The notes beneath the pieces were generated by a model. That model saw only the letters and a list, made by a program, of their open reading frames with translations. It was not told the origin of the DNA and did no database searches. From Trogon surrucura (taxonomy: Eukaryota; Chordata; Aves; Trogoniformes; Trogonidae), in assembly GCA_020746105.1 (NCBI GenBank), contig CM036633.1:10958501-11022500 (forward strand): DNA of 64,000 nt, in the 5' to 3' direction. The position numbers and the translations under genes were made by a program. Shown piece by piece: positions 11,701 through 24,215 of the stretch (the first letter of the stretch is position 1; the number at the start of each line of letters is the position of its first letter).

Positions 11701-14700
11701 AGACCAGCCTTTTGGGAGACAATCTGGAATGATTGTTTTTAAAAACTCCTATTTGTCTGCTCAGGTGGTGGGCAGAGGATGTCAGCTGAGTCTGTGTACT
11801 CAGGAGGATGAAGGTCTCAGCCCATCCCTTATCCTAGTGCTAAAAACCCAAGCTCTGAGCCAGCGCGTGCAGAGCACTGGGACAAGCTGAGCTCTGGCAC
11901 AGGGCTGAGCACCGCTGCAGCCTGGCAGCAAACCTCCTATCCTGCTCCTCCCAGCACCAGGGCAGGCTCAGAGCCCCACCACACCAGTCATTCACACCCA
12001 GGACCATCGCTCCAGCCCCTCTTTCTCAGGCAGAGCCCTGTTGCCTCCCCAATATCCCAGCTGAGCCTTCACAGAGCAGGGCTGATGAGGAGGCACCAAA
12101 TATCCCCCACACAGAACCATTTAGGACTAGATAAGAAAAACCATTGTCTCCCTGATTCAAGATTAGAGCATGTCTGCCTGCAGATCAGCATGACCCCAAG
12201 GCTCAGTCACATCAGAAAGATGTGCCTTTGGCATCAGAACACCTTTAGGATCCACCAAACAACCATTTTCCAAAAGAAAGGAGACGAATTCCACCTGGGT
12301 GTTAGTTACCTCCTCAGGAGGAGAGCAGAGGAAGGACAGCATCTGGGTTTATCACCTCTTGCAAACAGCTGCCAAATTCATCACTCAGGAGTTTGCTTGC
12401 GATGCATTATTAAATAATATCTAGGAAACACATTATAGACACAGGATTTTTGCTTTGCCAGTTGATTTTAATGTTATTGATTATTCTCTAAATCACTTAT
12501 TGTGATTTTACTCCGAAGCATTTAGTCTTTGGGCAGAGGTACCAAAAGCATCTTCTCAATTTATATCCACAATTTTTGCTTCAGTAGGTCATAGCCTGAA
12601 CAAACCCTGCCTTTTATCCACACCAGTAAAGTAAATTTAAATGCCAAAAAAAAGGCCAGGAAATTTGAAAACCTTTTAAAAATTGGCCTTTGCATGTGTG
12701 TGGATATGTACATAGACACTCGATTAACCCATCTCTTTTGATGGTGGATTTAAGCTTGATTGTGAATTCACCTTAGCTATGTGGGAAGATGATGGATGAA
12801 CCTTGTCAACTTCTTTCTTGAAACCTTAGCCAGTTCTTTAATGGATTACTGTATTTTCCCTTTTATTCACTAGAATATTACTGAATTTTCTAATGCCAGC
12901 ACCCACCGACTTTCTGTTTCACGTGTGGTAACCACAATGCATTTATGGTCCTGGAAGACAGTTTTGGCAAGTTACCTTGAATCAAAGGGCCTAGTGACAA
13001 TGCAAATTAGTAGCTCTGAAGGGCTAGGACAAAATAAGTACTTATTAAAGCAAACATAAAACTTACATACATATACAATGCACCCAGGTTGAAGAGCTGC
13101 CCATTACAAGACTGCAGAAGTGACTAATTTTGAAAAAACAATGCCTCTCCGCACCTTTCCAGCTTTCTCAGTCTTTATGGTATTTGCAGCCTTTTTCTGA
13201 GGCTGTTCTGAAGAGTTTTAGCTCCACAAGTGCTAAAGCAGAAGGAACATTAAGCCTAAAAGCACTGCTAGATCATTTTCCAAGCTCAAGATCTGCGTTT
13301 GAGTGCCTCTGCGTTTGCTTCCCATGCTGGAGAAGGCAGATATCCTTATGCTGCAATACTGCAAGGGTAGCCAAGGAAATTTTCACTCTGTACTGAAGTT
13401 TCTCTCAAAATAATTTGGTGACCAGCACTCCAAAACCCAGCAGTGAAAAATACCACATTAACTGGACCACCAGCCTTGGTGCGCCCTTCACACCAACCAC
13501 TCAGGAGGCTCTGGCATCAGTAGCAGCCTCTCAGCTACTTTACTTTGAAGCTCTTTCCTCCTTAGGTAGGAGGTTCAGTGCTCAGCCTGTGCAAAGGCTG
13601 GGGTTTGCTCATGCCTGCACTGGGAAGTCTCTCAGTTGCTGCTTTGGACAGTGCTCCACAGTAGAAGTTATCAATGCACGGCTGCTCCACCAGTGTGCAG
13701 CCACCTGCCCCTGCAGCACACAGGAGCCAGCTCAGACACCTTCCTTGGAGCTCCCATCCTCATCTCAGGGCTGGAAAGCCTCGGGGGGAGCTGCTCTGAG
13801 CAGACAGCTTTAGGCTTCTTGCTCGTGCTTGCCATGGTCACAGCAGACACCCAGGCGAGTCGCACACGCCTGTGGCACACTGGCTTCGCCTGCACAGAGA
13901 CGCTGCACAGTGAGCTGCCCCGATGTGGGTGGCTGTGGAGCCACGGCAAAGGAAGGAAACGGGCTGAGAGGGTCTAAGCAGAGGGGGCTGATCCAACCCC
14001 TGATCTCTTCAGCTGTAGCTCTTAAGTATCAGGCTAATGAGCAATTCCAGAAAGTCTCCTTTCATGAAATGCACACCATCCTTCTCTGCATTAAGAAGTG
14101 ATGACACCAGGGGAAGCTGAGCTTTGTTTGTGGCCCACAAGTGGGAGTGTCTTGCCCCTACCATTTTTTTGCTCTATCAAGCTGAGCTGGCAAAACCTAA
14201 CCCAAGCAGGTAACATCACTGTACACCATGTACCATGAGACATGTCTCAGGGTGAGCTTTGCTAGACTGAGTCTTGATGATCCCTGCTGTGATATGCCTT
14301 CCTAGCACCCTCTCCTGACTGAGCATAAAGCCTCATGGCTCATCTGTTTTGACTAGGGAGTCAAACTGCAAGGCCAGCACTGACACAACAGTCCCACCAT
14401 TGTCCAGACACCCTCGCCTTCTCCCCCTCTCCCCAAGCAGCACATCATTCCCACTCCCCTGCTCACACAGAGCCTCTGGCCTTGTTCTTTATATATGCAC
14501 CCTGAGCATCTTTATCCTGCCTTGTTGAATGATTAACTTCTGGAGCTTCATTTGTTAGAGCTGGGAGTTACCACTGTCCCACAGCAAATAACCAGGAGGC
14601 AAGGAAAATGCTTTTACCCATCAGCTTAAGAGACATGCGCATCTCTCAAGACTGGACAAAATGATGTGGATTTAAAAACAAAAGACTAAGGGAGGCTTCT

Positions 14701-15005
14701 CTAGGATTAAGAATGTACAGGAATCAAACTAGGCTCTGGAAAAGCCAAATTTTGTTCCAGGCCTGGGAACCAGTGAAAAAGCAATCAGAGATGTGTCTGA
14801 GGTGTCTGTGAATCTACAGAGTTCCTGGAGCTGGAGCTCTCTTGCTTCATGAGAACCAGCTCACCTATCTCAAGCTGATTCACTCTCACACTCCTGTACA
14901 TGCCTCCTATCTCTGCTAATCTGGCAACTATTGCTTCTCACAAGCCTTCAGAGAAAAGAGTTAGACAAGACTTCAGATTTGTCCTGAGAGATAATCTACA
15001 GGAAT
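8728..15005. other. Non-coding stretch, no recognisable gene
   Basis: No gene or RNA gene recognised. About 12400-13080 is A/T-rich with many TAAT cores and an octamer ATGCAAAT at 13000-13007, a texture compatible with a regulatory island. About 11640-12080 and 13480-13980 are more G/C-rich and carry chance open frames, such as 13415-13813, without domains. Confidence 0.55.
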
Positions 15006-15110
15006 GTTTAATCCCTAAAGCACTTTGCAAAACAGCATGAGTATTATACTGCTCTTACATTTGGAGGCACAGGAATGAAAGCGTAAGGAAATTGGGGCAC
15101 TTGAGAAAGT
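15006..15110 (-). mobile_element. Possible ancient MIR-like SINE relic
   Basis: Read on the plus strand, this resembles the reverse complement of MIR. It runs from an 'AAAGCACTTTGCAAA' stretch to 'GGAGGCACAGGAATGAAAG' and a 'GGGGCACTTGAG' segment, like the cell-count-style tail of MIR. Similarity is judged by eye against a remembered consensus and is weak. Confidence 0.2.
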
Positions 15111-16749
15111 CTAGATATTATTTCAGTTTCGTGCACAGGGTATTAAGCCAGCTCTGGTGAAGACAGGGCATTTGTGGAGCACAGAGCACTGCCACAGCAC
15201 GGCAATGCTTTCAGTCCCAGGGCAGCACAGCTGCTTCCACAAGCCACTCTGCCCTGCTAACTTCAGCATCTCTCCTGCCAGGAGTAAGAGGACTTGTTGT
15301 ATAGCACAGGTTGTTTCTGGAGATATCACTAATCCCTTTCTGCAGGACCATACAATGGGGACACGCTTCTCATAACAGCCCAGGGACTCAGTCTCCCTCA
15401 TTTTTGTGCAAAAGGCCCAAACCACAGACCTGAGTGATGGGAAAGACCCCCTCCCCGCCTCTAGTAAACTGTTTGCCAGCTAAATTGTCACATGCTCATC
15501 TCTTTTGTATCGCAGTGCCTGCGTCTGCCTCCATAAACAGCAGCTGCCCTGGGAAGCCACCCAGAAATCAGGGCAGTGCAGACAGTTTATTCTATTTGCA
15601 TGCCTGTGTACAGTCCAGGGCGCTGCTCAAATCACAGGTCAATGGGAACTGCAGGGATTCTCTGCTTCTGGGGGAAATATATTCAGGCTAAAAGCAACTT
15701 CAAAAAACACATGTTTAACCTGAACTCTTATCTTTTATCCCTTTAAATATCCAAGCGGCCACTTTCGCAAGCCTGAAGCCTGGACTCCAGCTACATTTAT
15801 TTCCCTCTTTCATCCCAGCTGCAGCTCCTCAGAATTTATCTCTATGGTTAACTTCCCCTTTCATAATATTAGCACAGTTGAAGCACTTGCTTTCCTGTTG
15901 CAGGCAGTGATTATATAGCAAATTAACCACAAGCTGTTCAGTCCAAGTCCAGCAGTTGGAAAGATGCTCCTCTGAGTAATGGTTTGTGTAGATGATGCTT
16001 TCATCTGTAATTTGCATTTGTAATAAATGCAGAAATAAAAAATGGGGTCTATATTTTAAAAAATTGCCTGGTATGGCAGGGGCAGGCAGGCAAGCTAATG
16101 GGAAGGGAGAGGCCTCAGGGGGGTTGAGGGCTGCATCCCAAGGCACAGCAGCATCTCCCGCACAGGGAGGGGGGAATCCATACGCATGCCTCTCACAAAA
16201 ATCACAGGCTTGCTGCCCAGCCTGAGTTTACACAGTGAAAAGGGGTACAAAAGAATTCAAGCAGAAGTCCTTGCATGGCTCATACTAACAATTACATGCC
16301 AGCAGTTTCCACCACCAGGAAAACAAGCAGTGTGCACACACCCAGGGACACAGGAACACACGTCAGGTAGCTTAGTTGAAGTTTTGCATGCCCTGTGGCG
16401 ACCCTCCTGGTTTCAGAGGGAACATCACCCCTGCAAGACCCATGCAGGTTGTGTCAATGCTGCTGAGCAGCAGGGGAATACCTGAGGCAGCTTTGCCAGG
16501 CTCTTGCCTGTGGGAAGGGGTCATACTGCGGGCAAATGGCAATGCCTGGGACCAGGAGTGCTGCACCAGTGTCCTGGCAAAGGGACGGTGCTGGAACAAG
16601 GAGAAACAGTCCCCAGGGTGAGCTGCTGACCCATCAAGATGCCACATAGCTTGTGAGGCCCTGGAAAGGCATTTGGAGGAAGGCTCTTTTGTGACAGCTC
16701 AGGTCTGGTCTTTGCCTCTCCCCTGCCTCCTCAGTAATTACGTTCATCA
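15111..16749. other. Non-coding stretch, no recognisable gene
   Basis: Open frames on both strands (for example 15829-16146 minus and 16186-16485 plus) lack domains. Octamer motifs ATTTGCAT occur at 15594-15601 and 16010-16017. Nothing else could be supported. Confidence 0.55.
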
Positions 16750-16800
16750 TTGCTTTGATCTCAGTTTCCTTAAGTGTAAAACAGTTCATGGATCTCAGCC
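16750..16800 (+). mobile_element. Possible MIR SINE fragment
   Basis: The segment around 'GATCTCAGTTTCCTTAAGTG' followed by 'TAAAACAG' resembles the conserved MIR segment in which CTCAGTTTCC is followed by a TGTAAAATGG-type stretch. Only about 50 bp is recognisable. MIR relics are ancient and often survive inside constrained non-coding DNA. Confidence 0.33.
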
Positions 16801-18845
16801 AGCACTGAAAAGCATACCAAGACATGAATAAATACCCATGCTAGAGATTACTGCCATCACAGCAGCCACACAGGCTGGCAAAGCCTCAGGCAGCACCAGC
16901 TCCCCACATCCCTCCCTCCTTTGCAGGTGTTTGGTGAGCAAGTGCCATCTCCCAAGTCACACCACAGGGCCACAGCTCAGCCTGCACAAGCTGGCTTGAT
17001 GTTCCCTACCTGTACTTAGCACTTAATGCAGGGCACAGCCAGGACTTGTTTATCCACCCAGGGCACTGTGCTCTGCCAGCTGGGGAAGGTGGCCCCTGTT
17101 AGGGGGGATGACTACAGCGTCACACAGACACCTCTTGGTGGATGCTCCCCTTCACCCCACCCATAAATGCCAAGTTGCTGGATACAGACCCACAATCTCT
17201 CAAGGAAGGAGAGAAGAGAGAACAGCAGAGGCCAGATCCCACCCTCCTTCCCATGAAGGGCAGCAGACAGGCAGCCACAAGCAGTTTCCCCTTCCCACGC
17301 TGCAGGCACGATGCTCAGCCCACACAGTCCTGGGGCCATTTCGTGGGTGTGCTCAGCACACGCAGCTCCTGATCCTTTGCTGAGGTGGCACAAGAAAAGT
17401 GGCTTCGCTTCCTAGAGAGGATTCCACAGTGAGAGCAAGGTGGCTGCCCGACTTTTGCTCCACAGGAGAGCCCAGCTCTCTGTTTAATTAAATAAGAGGG
17501 GAAGACCAGGAGAGCCAGTTTCTTAATGAGATTTGGTAACATAGTTATTTGCTACAATTAGGAACCAACTGAAAAGGTTCCTTTTAACACTTTGAAGAAG
17601 CCCAGCATTTTAAAATTGATTTATCTGGTGTCAGGAACCAACTTCATCTTTGCTTCTGTGCAGCAACGAGCACATTTTTCAGCACTATACCAAAGTTATT
17701 ACTTATGAATCATCACATATCTACACATTTTATGGAGCTATTGAAAAAATAATGTATTAATCTTCTTAGGGGTACAACCCCAGACCACACTGTACTGAAC
17801 TTGAACCTCCCTTGTAAACCAAAATCTTTTTCCTCCAGTGATGCCCTGAGACATGCTTTGCTGTTGCCCCTCACCCAGCTGCAACAGGGTAGCTTGCAAT
17901 GCTGAAATATCTTGCCTTTTTCACCTCCTCCCTGGCCAAACACACTAGCCCCCAGGCTCAAAAGGTCCTGCAGCCTTAAAAAAAACCCCAGTATCTGAGC
18001 AGATGCCTGCTGAGTTAGGACAAGCAAGGGGATGAGCAGAGCCCTCCAACTGCAGGGATTCCAGGCAGGGCAAAGCAGATTTGTGCACAGGTAGGAGCCA
18101 CAGCCTCTTGCGCTGGGTAACAGTGATGCTTCATCCAGGTACTACCCTTGGTGGTCCCATGTTTCAGTTCTCCACCACTCTATCAGATAATAATCCTTCC
18201 TCCTGCTCCGCAGCTTTTAGAGGCTACATTTGTGCAGGCAGCATTCAGTGCCAGGAAATTCTGCTTTGTCTGTGGCCTCTGCAAGCCAGAGAGCAACAGC
18301 TAGGAAGGAACTAGCAAGGAAGTACCTGGGGGGCCAGAAGGGACACGGGAAAGGAACTGTCCTAAGAGACCTGCAGGGGCACCCCTAAAAGAAGAAAGGT
18401 AAGAGATGGATGAACAGTGTATGCACAGGAGGGAAGCTACACACATCGCACAGAGGGGAGAGGGGGGAAAAAAGATTGAATCTTCCTGGAGGCCAGCGAG
18501 ATTCTATAAACATAATCAAAATGTAATAGAAACTTTTTGGAAATGCTGTTAGAAGGAGAAAGCATCAATCTTCATGGAACTCCACTCAACAGGCTTTCTC
18601 CAGCTAATCAATCACGGTCAAGACATGGGCCGTCCCATCTGTCTGTGCAAGGGACCAGGAGGAGATTGCTAAGTGCCTGGGCTGGAGCTACCATCTCAGT
18701 ACCAGGCAATTCATCATGCAGGAAGAGAAGGGGGGAGAAAGGCAGAGAAGGAAAATAATGTATAACACTAATAAAGTTTCTCCCCCCTCCCTTCATTCCC
18801 AACCAATTTTTAGCAAAGAAGCCCAATCCAGAGGGGGTCCCAGTA
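16801..18845. other. Non-coding stretch, no recognisable gene
   Basis: Mixed composition. Paired antisense open frames at 17108-17393 are chance-like. A short A/T-rich portion lies around 17550-17760. No RNA gene, repeat family or coding exon recognised. Confidence 0.55.
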
Positions 18846-18880
18846 GGGGGGGTGGGAAGGGGGATATGCGCTGGGGAGGG
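18846..18880 (+). other. G-quadruplex-forming motif
   Basis: A run of G, then T, GGG, AA, GGGGG, a 9-nt spacer, GGGG, A and GGG. At least four G3 tracts with short loops fit the usual quadruplex pattern on the plus strand. No gene start is visible nearby, so any regulatory role is speculative. Confidence 0.6.
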
Positions 18881-21097
18881 ATCTTGTGACAAGATGCACT
18901 CCAGTAAACAGAGACAAAAAGCCATCATCTGCATACTGGTCCCTTGTCAAAGCCCACACTGGCCACCTCAGCAGTTTGACAGCCACAGAGGAGCCTGCAC
19001 CTAGCAGATTTGGGGTCCCTCTGCTCCTGGAGCTGTGGAGAGCAGTGCTGGGGAAAGTGGAGAGCACAAGGGACCCTGACTGGCTAGCGCCGCCTGGTGA
19101 GGCCAAATCTCTGTGTGCAAACAGCGGTAATTACTTTTCCTAGATGCTGCCATAATCATCTTGGGTGGCTCTGAAAGTGGAATAAAGCGGAGCTTATGGA
19201 CTTGCAGCAGGGGATTTTTCATGGCACATTGTACAACATGTACACACACAGGTTGGGGACTTACACGGTGAAGAAGGAATTTTGCACTCTCCTCAAATCC
19301 TCACTGGTTTTGGGCTGTTGTCTCAGTCTTCCCTGTGTAGAAGTCCTTTCCTTCCCCAACCATTCCTCAATCTGGTCCCCAACCTCCCTGTCCTCAGCCA
19401 CCCTGTCTAGAGGCACCAGCAGTCAAGAAGCCCCAGCACATGCCTTACAGCCAGGGGCTTGAATCCATATTTGCATGAAAAGGTACCGTTTGCCCTGCTA
19501 AATGCATCCAGAAATGATGTAATGCAGCGCGATGTCCTTTCTATCCACCCTCTTTTCTTTAAACCTTGAGGATTTCTCCTTTCCAGTTGATTTTTGAAGT
19601 TGGAGACAAAAAGCATCTGGCAGCATCTCCTGCCAGAGCCAGTGCTGGTGATTTTAGGTACCGCTTGTCCACATACAGCCCAGGTTTGACACGTTCTGTG
19701 CTATTCCTTGCTTCAGACATCAGAGACTTGACAAAACTCCCCTCATATACAAGTGAGTAATAAAACAGGCTTTGTCCAAGAACTCCTTTGGCTCAGGAAA
19801 GGTTCAGTCCAGACTCAAGCCCAGCTCTCCACCTTCTCCAGCACTTCCCCAGACACCCAGAATTGCTGTATGATGCATCTGAATAGAGTATTAAGTTCTG
19901 CATAAGAGATTTTTTTTTCTTCCTCATTTTCATCACACAAATATCAGTCTTACTACTAGTGTTTTGGCCAGCTTTTGTAGACATTCTTGTGTGTTCAGCA
20001 CAAGGTGAATGAGAAACCAGCATAAATATGTTCATATCATCTGCTTAGATTAAAGTGCCATTTGAAATAAGAAACCAATAGAAATTTATACCCTAAACAT
20101 TTTTTGTTGCCCTAAATTTAATCCACTGGATTGCCTGGACTCTACAGGTGAAATTTAAAATGTGACAATAAGTAGGCGAGAGATTTATTCTTTCAGAACA
20201 ATTCTTCTTCCAGAACTATGGCAGCCACACACCTTCCAGTAAATGTCAAAATTCTTCCCTTCCTCCATAGACAAAAATAGACTCCACTTAAAAATGCAGT
20301 GACACAGGATTTTAGCCTCTACTGTAAGTGTAAATATAGCAACAAATTAAGTTGAAACATCCAGTAAATAATCTTGACATCTCTGAAGGTGAAGTTGCTA
20401 TAAGTGTAATCCCTATAGGCTGGTCCATGACCAGGTGGGCAGGAAGACTTAGTTTAACCACTAAAATGTGTTTCCTTCAGGGTGTCAGTTACATCTCCTG
20501 ACACTGTTTATCCTCTTCTGTCAAAGTTGTCTTGTCCTTGCTCTTCCAGCCTACTCTTGAAGGAAAATGCCACACTGAAGTGTTTCTGGGGTTTATTACA
20601 ATAAAAAACCAGGGCAAAGCTCTACTCAGGCTACATGGCCATCAACAGAGCTCATGAACAGCTCAGAAATCTGAAGGTCTTCAAAACTTATCAATCCATC
20701 ATCAGGAATTTAAAACATGAATCTATGGCTCGTAGCCACCTCACCTACTCTTCAACGTGCTTTTGAATGCATATAACCACATGCCCCTTATGTCCTGATG
20801 TGCTTGTAACCATAGGTAGCAATTTATTAACCCTTTACTGACAGGGTTTGAGTATAAGGCACAGCTCGGCAAAACTCAAGATACAGAGATCACCAACTCA
20901 TACAAGAGGTTCTTCACTGAATTCACTTGGGGGTCCCAGGTTATATTGCCCTCCCTAACTGTCACAACAAAATCTTAGAAGAGCCACAACCATCAAGTCC
21001 TACATGAACACAAGACAAGGACCTGTGCTTGAGCCAGAGCTCCCAGCTCTCCCCAGAGGGCACACAACCCTGGAGACTTCCTCCTTTGACCCCAAAG
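18881..21097. other. Non-coding flank upstream of CR1
   Basis: No gene recognised. Octamer ATTTGCAT at 19469-19476. The last 60 bp before the CR1 5' junction show no target-site duplication matching the 3' flank, which is usual for CR1 insertions. Confidence 0.55.
19086..19099 (-). promoter_or_regulatory. CTCF-like site
   Basis: AGCGCCGCCTGGTG differs at one position from the common CTCF core written in this orientation (AGCGCCCCCTGGTG). The match is to a remembered consensus only, and single-site matches occur by chance. Confidence 0.25.
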
Positions 21098-21099
21098 GG

Positions 21100-21330
21100 T
21101 CATCTATCCCTTTAGTAGGTTACAGGAATAGTGAAAGGAAAAGAAAAGTACATGCAGTTAATGCATGGCTCAAAGACTGGTGCCTCCAGCAACGTTTTGG
21201 GTATTATGATCACGGGGAAGTTTATGCAGTACTGGGCATGAGAGATATAGATGGTGTAGAGCTGTCTAAGAGAGGGAGGAGAATACTTGCTGGAGAGTTA
21301 GCGGGATTAATAGATAGGGCTTTAAACTAA
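21100..21330 (+). pseudogene. CR1 ORF1 C-terminal fragment (esterase-like domain end)
   Basis: The last 76 or so residues of CR1 ORF1, beginning near SSIP and ending [11 protein letters not shown] at a TAA stop. CR1 ORF1 proteins carry an SGNH/GDSL esterase-like domain thought to help RNA binding and retrotransposition. This piece covers only its final part, including a YDHGEVY segment and the DGVELSKRG block. In the SGNH family the last block normally reads Asp-x-x-His; here the His position is Glu, so the copy could not supply that residue even if complete. The frame stays open upstream to an ATG at 21004, but 21004-21099 is unrelated flanking DNA, so that start is fortuitous. The stop lies 144 bp before the first ORF2 ATG. 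Confidence 0.75.
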
Positions 21331-21473
21331 GTTGGAAGGGGGAAGGGGATAAAACCCGAGTCTCTACACATGAGCCAAGGGGAGGTATCCCAGGGTTAGG
21401 CATAAAAGGCACAAGCAACGGTAACAGATGCTCCATTAAATCTCTGAAGTGTCTGTATACCAATGCAAGAAGC

Positions 21474-24215
21474 ATGGGGAATAAGCAGGGAGAATTAGAA
21501 GTCTATGTGCAGCTGGAGAACTATGATCTTATTGCAATTACAGAGACGTGGTGGGACAGCTCACATAACTGGAATGTGGGCCTTGATGGTTATGTTCCTT
21601 TTAGGAAAGACAGGTCGATGAGGCGAGGTGGGGGAGTTGCTCTTTACGTGAGAGAGCAACTGGAGTGTATTGAGATCCATCCAGGGGCAGATGAGGAGCA
21701 AGTAGAGAGTTTATGGGTAAGAATTAAGGGGCAGGCTAGCTTAGGTGATACTGTGGTGTGTGTCTACTATAGACCACCTGATCAGGAGGAGGAAGTTGAT
21801 GAGGCCTTTTACAGGCAGATGACAGCAGCCTCTCAGTCCCAGGCCCTGGTTCTCACGGGGGATTTCAACTACCCAGATGTTTGCTGGAAGTCCCACACAG
21901 CCAGCCATCCTCAGTCCAGGAGGTTCCTCCAGTGCATCGATGATAACTTTTTGATGCAAATGGTGGATGAGCCAACCAGGAGAGGAGCGCTGCTGGACCT
22001 TGTGTTCACCAACAAGGAAGGTCTGGTTGAAGCAGTGAAGGTTGAGGGCAATCTTGGCTGCAGCGACCATGAGATAGTGGAGTTCAGGATCCTGTGTGGT
22101 AAAAACAGAATACCAAGCAGGATCGCAACTCTGGACTTCAGAAGGGCCAACTTTGGCCTCTTCAAGCAATTGCTGGGGGATACCCCTTGGGACAGGGAGC
22201 TGCAAGGTAAAGGGGCTCAAGAGAGTTGGTTGGTATTCAAAGACCACTTCTTTGAGGTTCAGGATCAGTGCATCCCATCAGGTAGGAAATCAAGAAAGAG
22301 ATCCAGGAGACCTGCTTGGTTAACCAGGGATCTGCTGGGCAGACTCAGGTGGAAAGGGAGGGTGTTTAAATTGTGGAAGGAAGGGCTGGCCACTTGGGTG
22401 GAGTACAGGGCAGCTGTCAGGGAGTGCAGGGAGGCAATCAGAAAAGCTAAGGCCTCCTTGGAGTTAAAACTTGCAAAGGAGGTCAAAGACAACAGAAAGG
22501 GCTTCTTCAAATACATTGCTGACAAAACTAATACTAGAGGCAATGTAGGCCCTCTGTTGAATGAGGTGGGTGTCCTGGAGACAGAGGACAGAAAGAAGGC
22601 AGAGTTGCTGAATGCCTTCTTTGCCTCTGTCTACACTGTTGGAGACCGTCCTCAGGAGCCTCAGTCCCCGGAGGCCCCAGAGGAAGTCATGACAAAGGAG
22701 GAGTCTGCCCTGATTGATGAGGAGTGGGTTAAGGATCAGTTTGAACACTTGGACATTCATAAATCCATGGGCCCTGATGGGATGCACCCACGGGTGCTGA
22801 GGGAGCTGGCGGGAGTCATTGCTAGGCCACTCTCCATCATCTTTGGTAAGTCATGGGTAACAGGTGAGGTGCCTGAAGACTGGAGGAAAGCGAATGTCAC
22901 TCCAGTCTATAAGAAGGGCAGGAAGGATGACCCGAGTAACTACAGACCGGTCAGCCTCACCTCCATCCCTGGAAAGGTGATGGAACATCTTATCCTTGAC
23001 ACTGTCTCTAGGCATATCAAGGATAAGAAGGTTATTAGGAGCAGTCAGCATGGCTTTGCCAAGGGGAAGTCATGTTTGACCAACCTGATAGCCTTTTATG
23101 AAGACATAACCAGGTGGATGGATGGTGGCCATGCAGTGGACGTGGTCTACCTGGACATCAGCAAGGCCTTTGACACCGTCTCCCACAGCATCCTCATAGG
23201 TAAACTGAGGAAGTGTGGTCTGGATGACCAAGTAGTGAGGTGGGTCGAGAACTGGTTGAAGGGAAGAAGCCAGAGGGTTGTGGTCAATGGGGCTGAGTCT
23301 GGCTGGATACCTGTGTCTAGTGGGGTCCCTCAGGGGTCAGTGCTTGGGCCGGTGCTGTTTAATGTATTCATCAATGATCTGGATGAGGGATTAGAGAATG
23401 TTGTCAGCAAGTTTGCTGATGATACGAAATTGGGAGGAGTGGTTGACACACCAGAAGGCTGTGCAGCCATTCAGAGAGACCTAGACAGGCTGGAGGGCTG
23501 GGCGGGGAGAAATCTTATGAAGTTCAATAAGGGCAAGTGTAGAGTTTTGCACTTGGGAAAAAATAACCCCATGTGCCAATATAGGTTGGGGACTGCCCTG
23601 CTGGAGAGCAGCGCAGGGGAAAGGGACCTGAGGGTTCTAGTGGACAGCAGGATGACCATGAGCCAGCAGTGTGCCCTCGTGGCCAAGAAGGCCAATGGCA
23701 TCCTGGGCTGTATTAGAAGGGGAGTAGCAAGTAGGTCAAGAGAGGTCCTCCTGCCCCTCTACTCTGCCCTGGTGAGGCCACATCTGGAATACTGTGTCCA
23801 GTTCTGGGCCCCTCAGTTCAAGAAGGACAGGGAGCTGCTTGAGAGAGTCCAGCGTAGAGCCACAAAGATGGTGAAGGGAGTGGAGCATCTCCCTTATGAG
23901 GAAAGGCTGAAGGAGCTGGATCTCTTTAGCTTGGAGAAGAGGAGGCTGAGGGGTGACTTCATTAATGTTTATAAATATGTCAAGGGGGAATGTCAGGAGG
24001 ACGGAGTCAGGCTCTTTTCAGCGGCGTCCACTGACAAGACAAGGGGCAATGGGTGGAAGCTGGAACACAGGAGGTTCCAGAAAAGTATGAGGAAAAACTT
24101 TTTTACTGTGAGGGTGACCGAGCACTGGAACAGGCTGCCCAGGGAGGTTGTGGAATCTCCTTCTCTGGAGACGTTCAAAACCCGCCTGGACGCGTTCCTG
24201 TGCGCTCTACTGTAG
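21474..24215 (+). CDS. CR1 ORF2 polyprotein: APE-type endonuclease and reverse transcriptase
   Basis: Encodes the enzyme that nicks target DNA and copies CR1 RNA into the genome. From the first ATG it is 913 residues, near the usual CR1 ORF2 length. The N-terminal apurinic-like endonuclease shows TETWW (Glu24), GDFNYPD (Asp130, Asn132) and SDHEIVEF (Asp198, His199). A basic linker follows (about 245-345). The reverse transcriptase runs from about residue 470: YRPVSL (490), [18 protein letters not shown] (Asp561), GVPQGS (617-622) and catalytic FADD (647-650). A conserved C-terminal region with a HLEYC motif and [10 protein letters not shown] ends the protein. The frame is open from 21318, but 21474 is its first ATG. 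The endonuclease start CLYTNARS lies just upstream of that Met, so the real start is probably further 5' and non-AUG, or the protein is made by reinitiation. No stop or frameshift is present. Promoter sequence is missing. Confidence 0.95.
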   Translation: MGNKQGELEVYVQLENYDLIAITETWWDSSHNWNVGLDGYVPFRKDRSMRRGGGVALYVREQLECIEIHPGADEEQVESLWVRIKGQASLGDTVVCVYYRPPDQEEEVDEAFYRQMTAASQSQALVLTGDFNYPDVCWKSHTASHPQSRRFLQCIDDNFLMQMVDEPTRRGALLDLVFTNKEGLVEAVKVEGNLGCSDHEIVEFRILCGKNRIPSRIATLDFRRANFGLFKQLLGDTPWDRELQGKGAQESWLVFKDHFFEVQDQCIPSGRKSRKRSRRPAWLTRDLLGRLRWKGRVFKLWKEGLATWVEYRAAVRECREAIRKAKASLELKLAKEVKDNRKGFFKYIADKTNTRGNVGPLLNEVGVLETEDRKKAELLNAFFASVYTVGDRPQEPQSPEAPEEVMTKEESALIDEEWVKDQFEHLDIHKSMGPDGMHPRVLRELAGVIARPLSIIFGKSWVTGEVPEDWRKANVTPVYKKGRKDDPSNYRPVSLTSIPGKVMEHLILDTVSRHIKDKKVIRSSQHGFAKGKSCLTNLIAFYEDITRWMDGGHAVDVVYLDISKAFDTVSHSILIGKLRKCGLDDQVVRWVENWLKGRSQRVVVNGAESGWIPVSSGVPQGSVLGPVLFNVFINDLDEGLENVVSKFADDTKLGGVVDTPEGCAAIQRDLDRLEGWAGRNLMKFNKGKCRVLHLGKNNPMCQYRLGTALLESSAGERDLRVLVDSRMTMSQQCALVAKKANGILGCIRRGVASRSREVLLPLYSALVRPHLEYCVQFWAPQFKKDRELLERVQRRATKMVKGVEHLPYEERLKELDLFSLEKRRLRGDFINVYKYVKGECQEDGVRLFSAASTDKTRGNGWKLEHRRFQKSMRKNFFTVRVTEHWNRLPREVVESPSLETFKTRLDAFLCALL

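Noticed and set aside
21741..22247. 168-codon frame antisense to CR1 ORF2
   Set aside because: Shadow of the real ORF2 coding sequence on the other strand, with no independent support.
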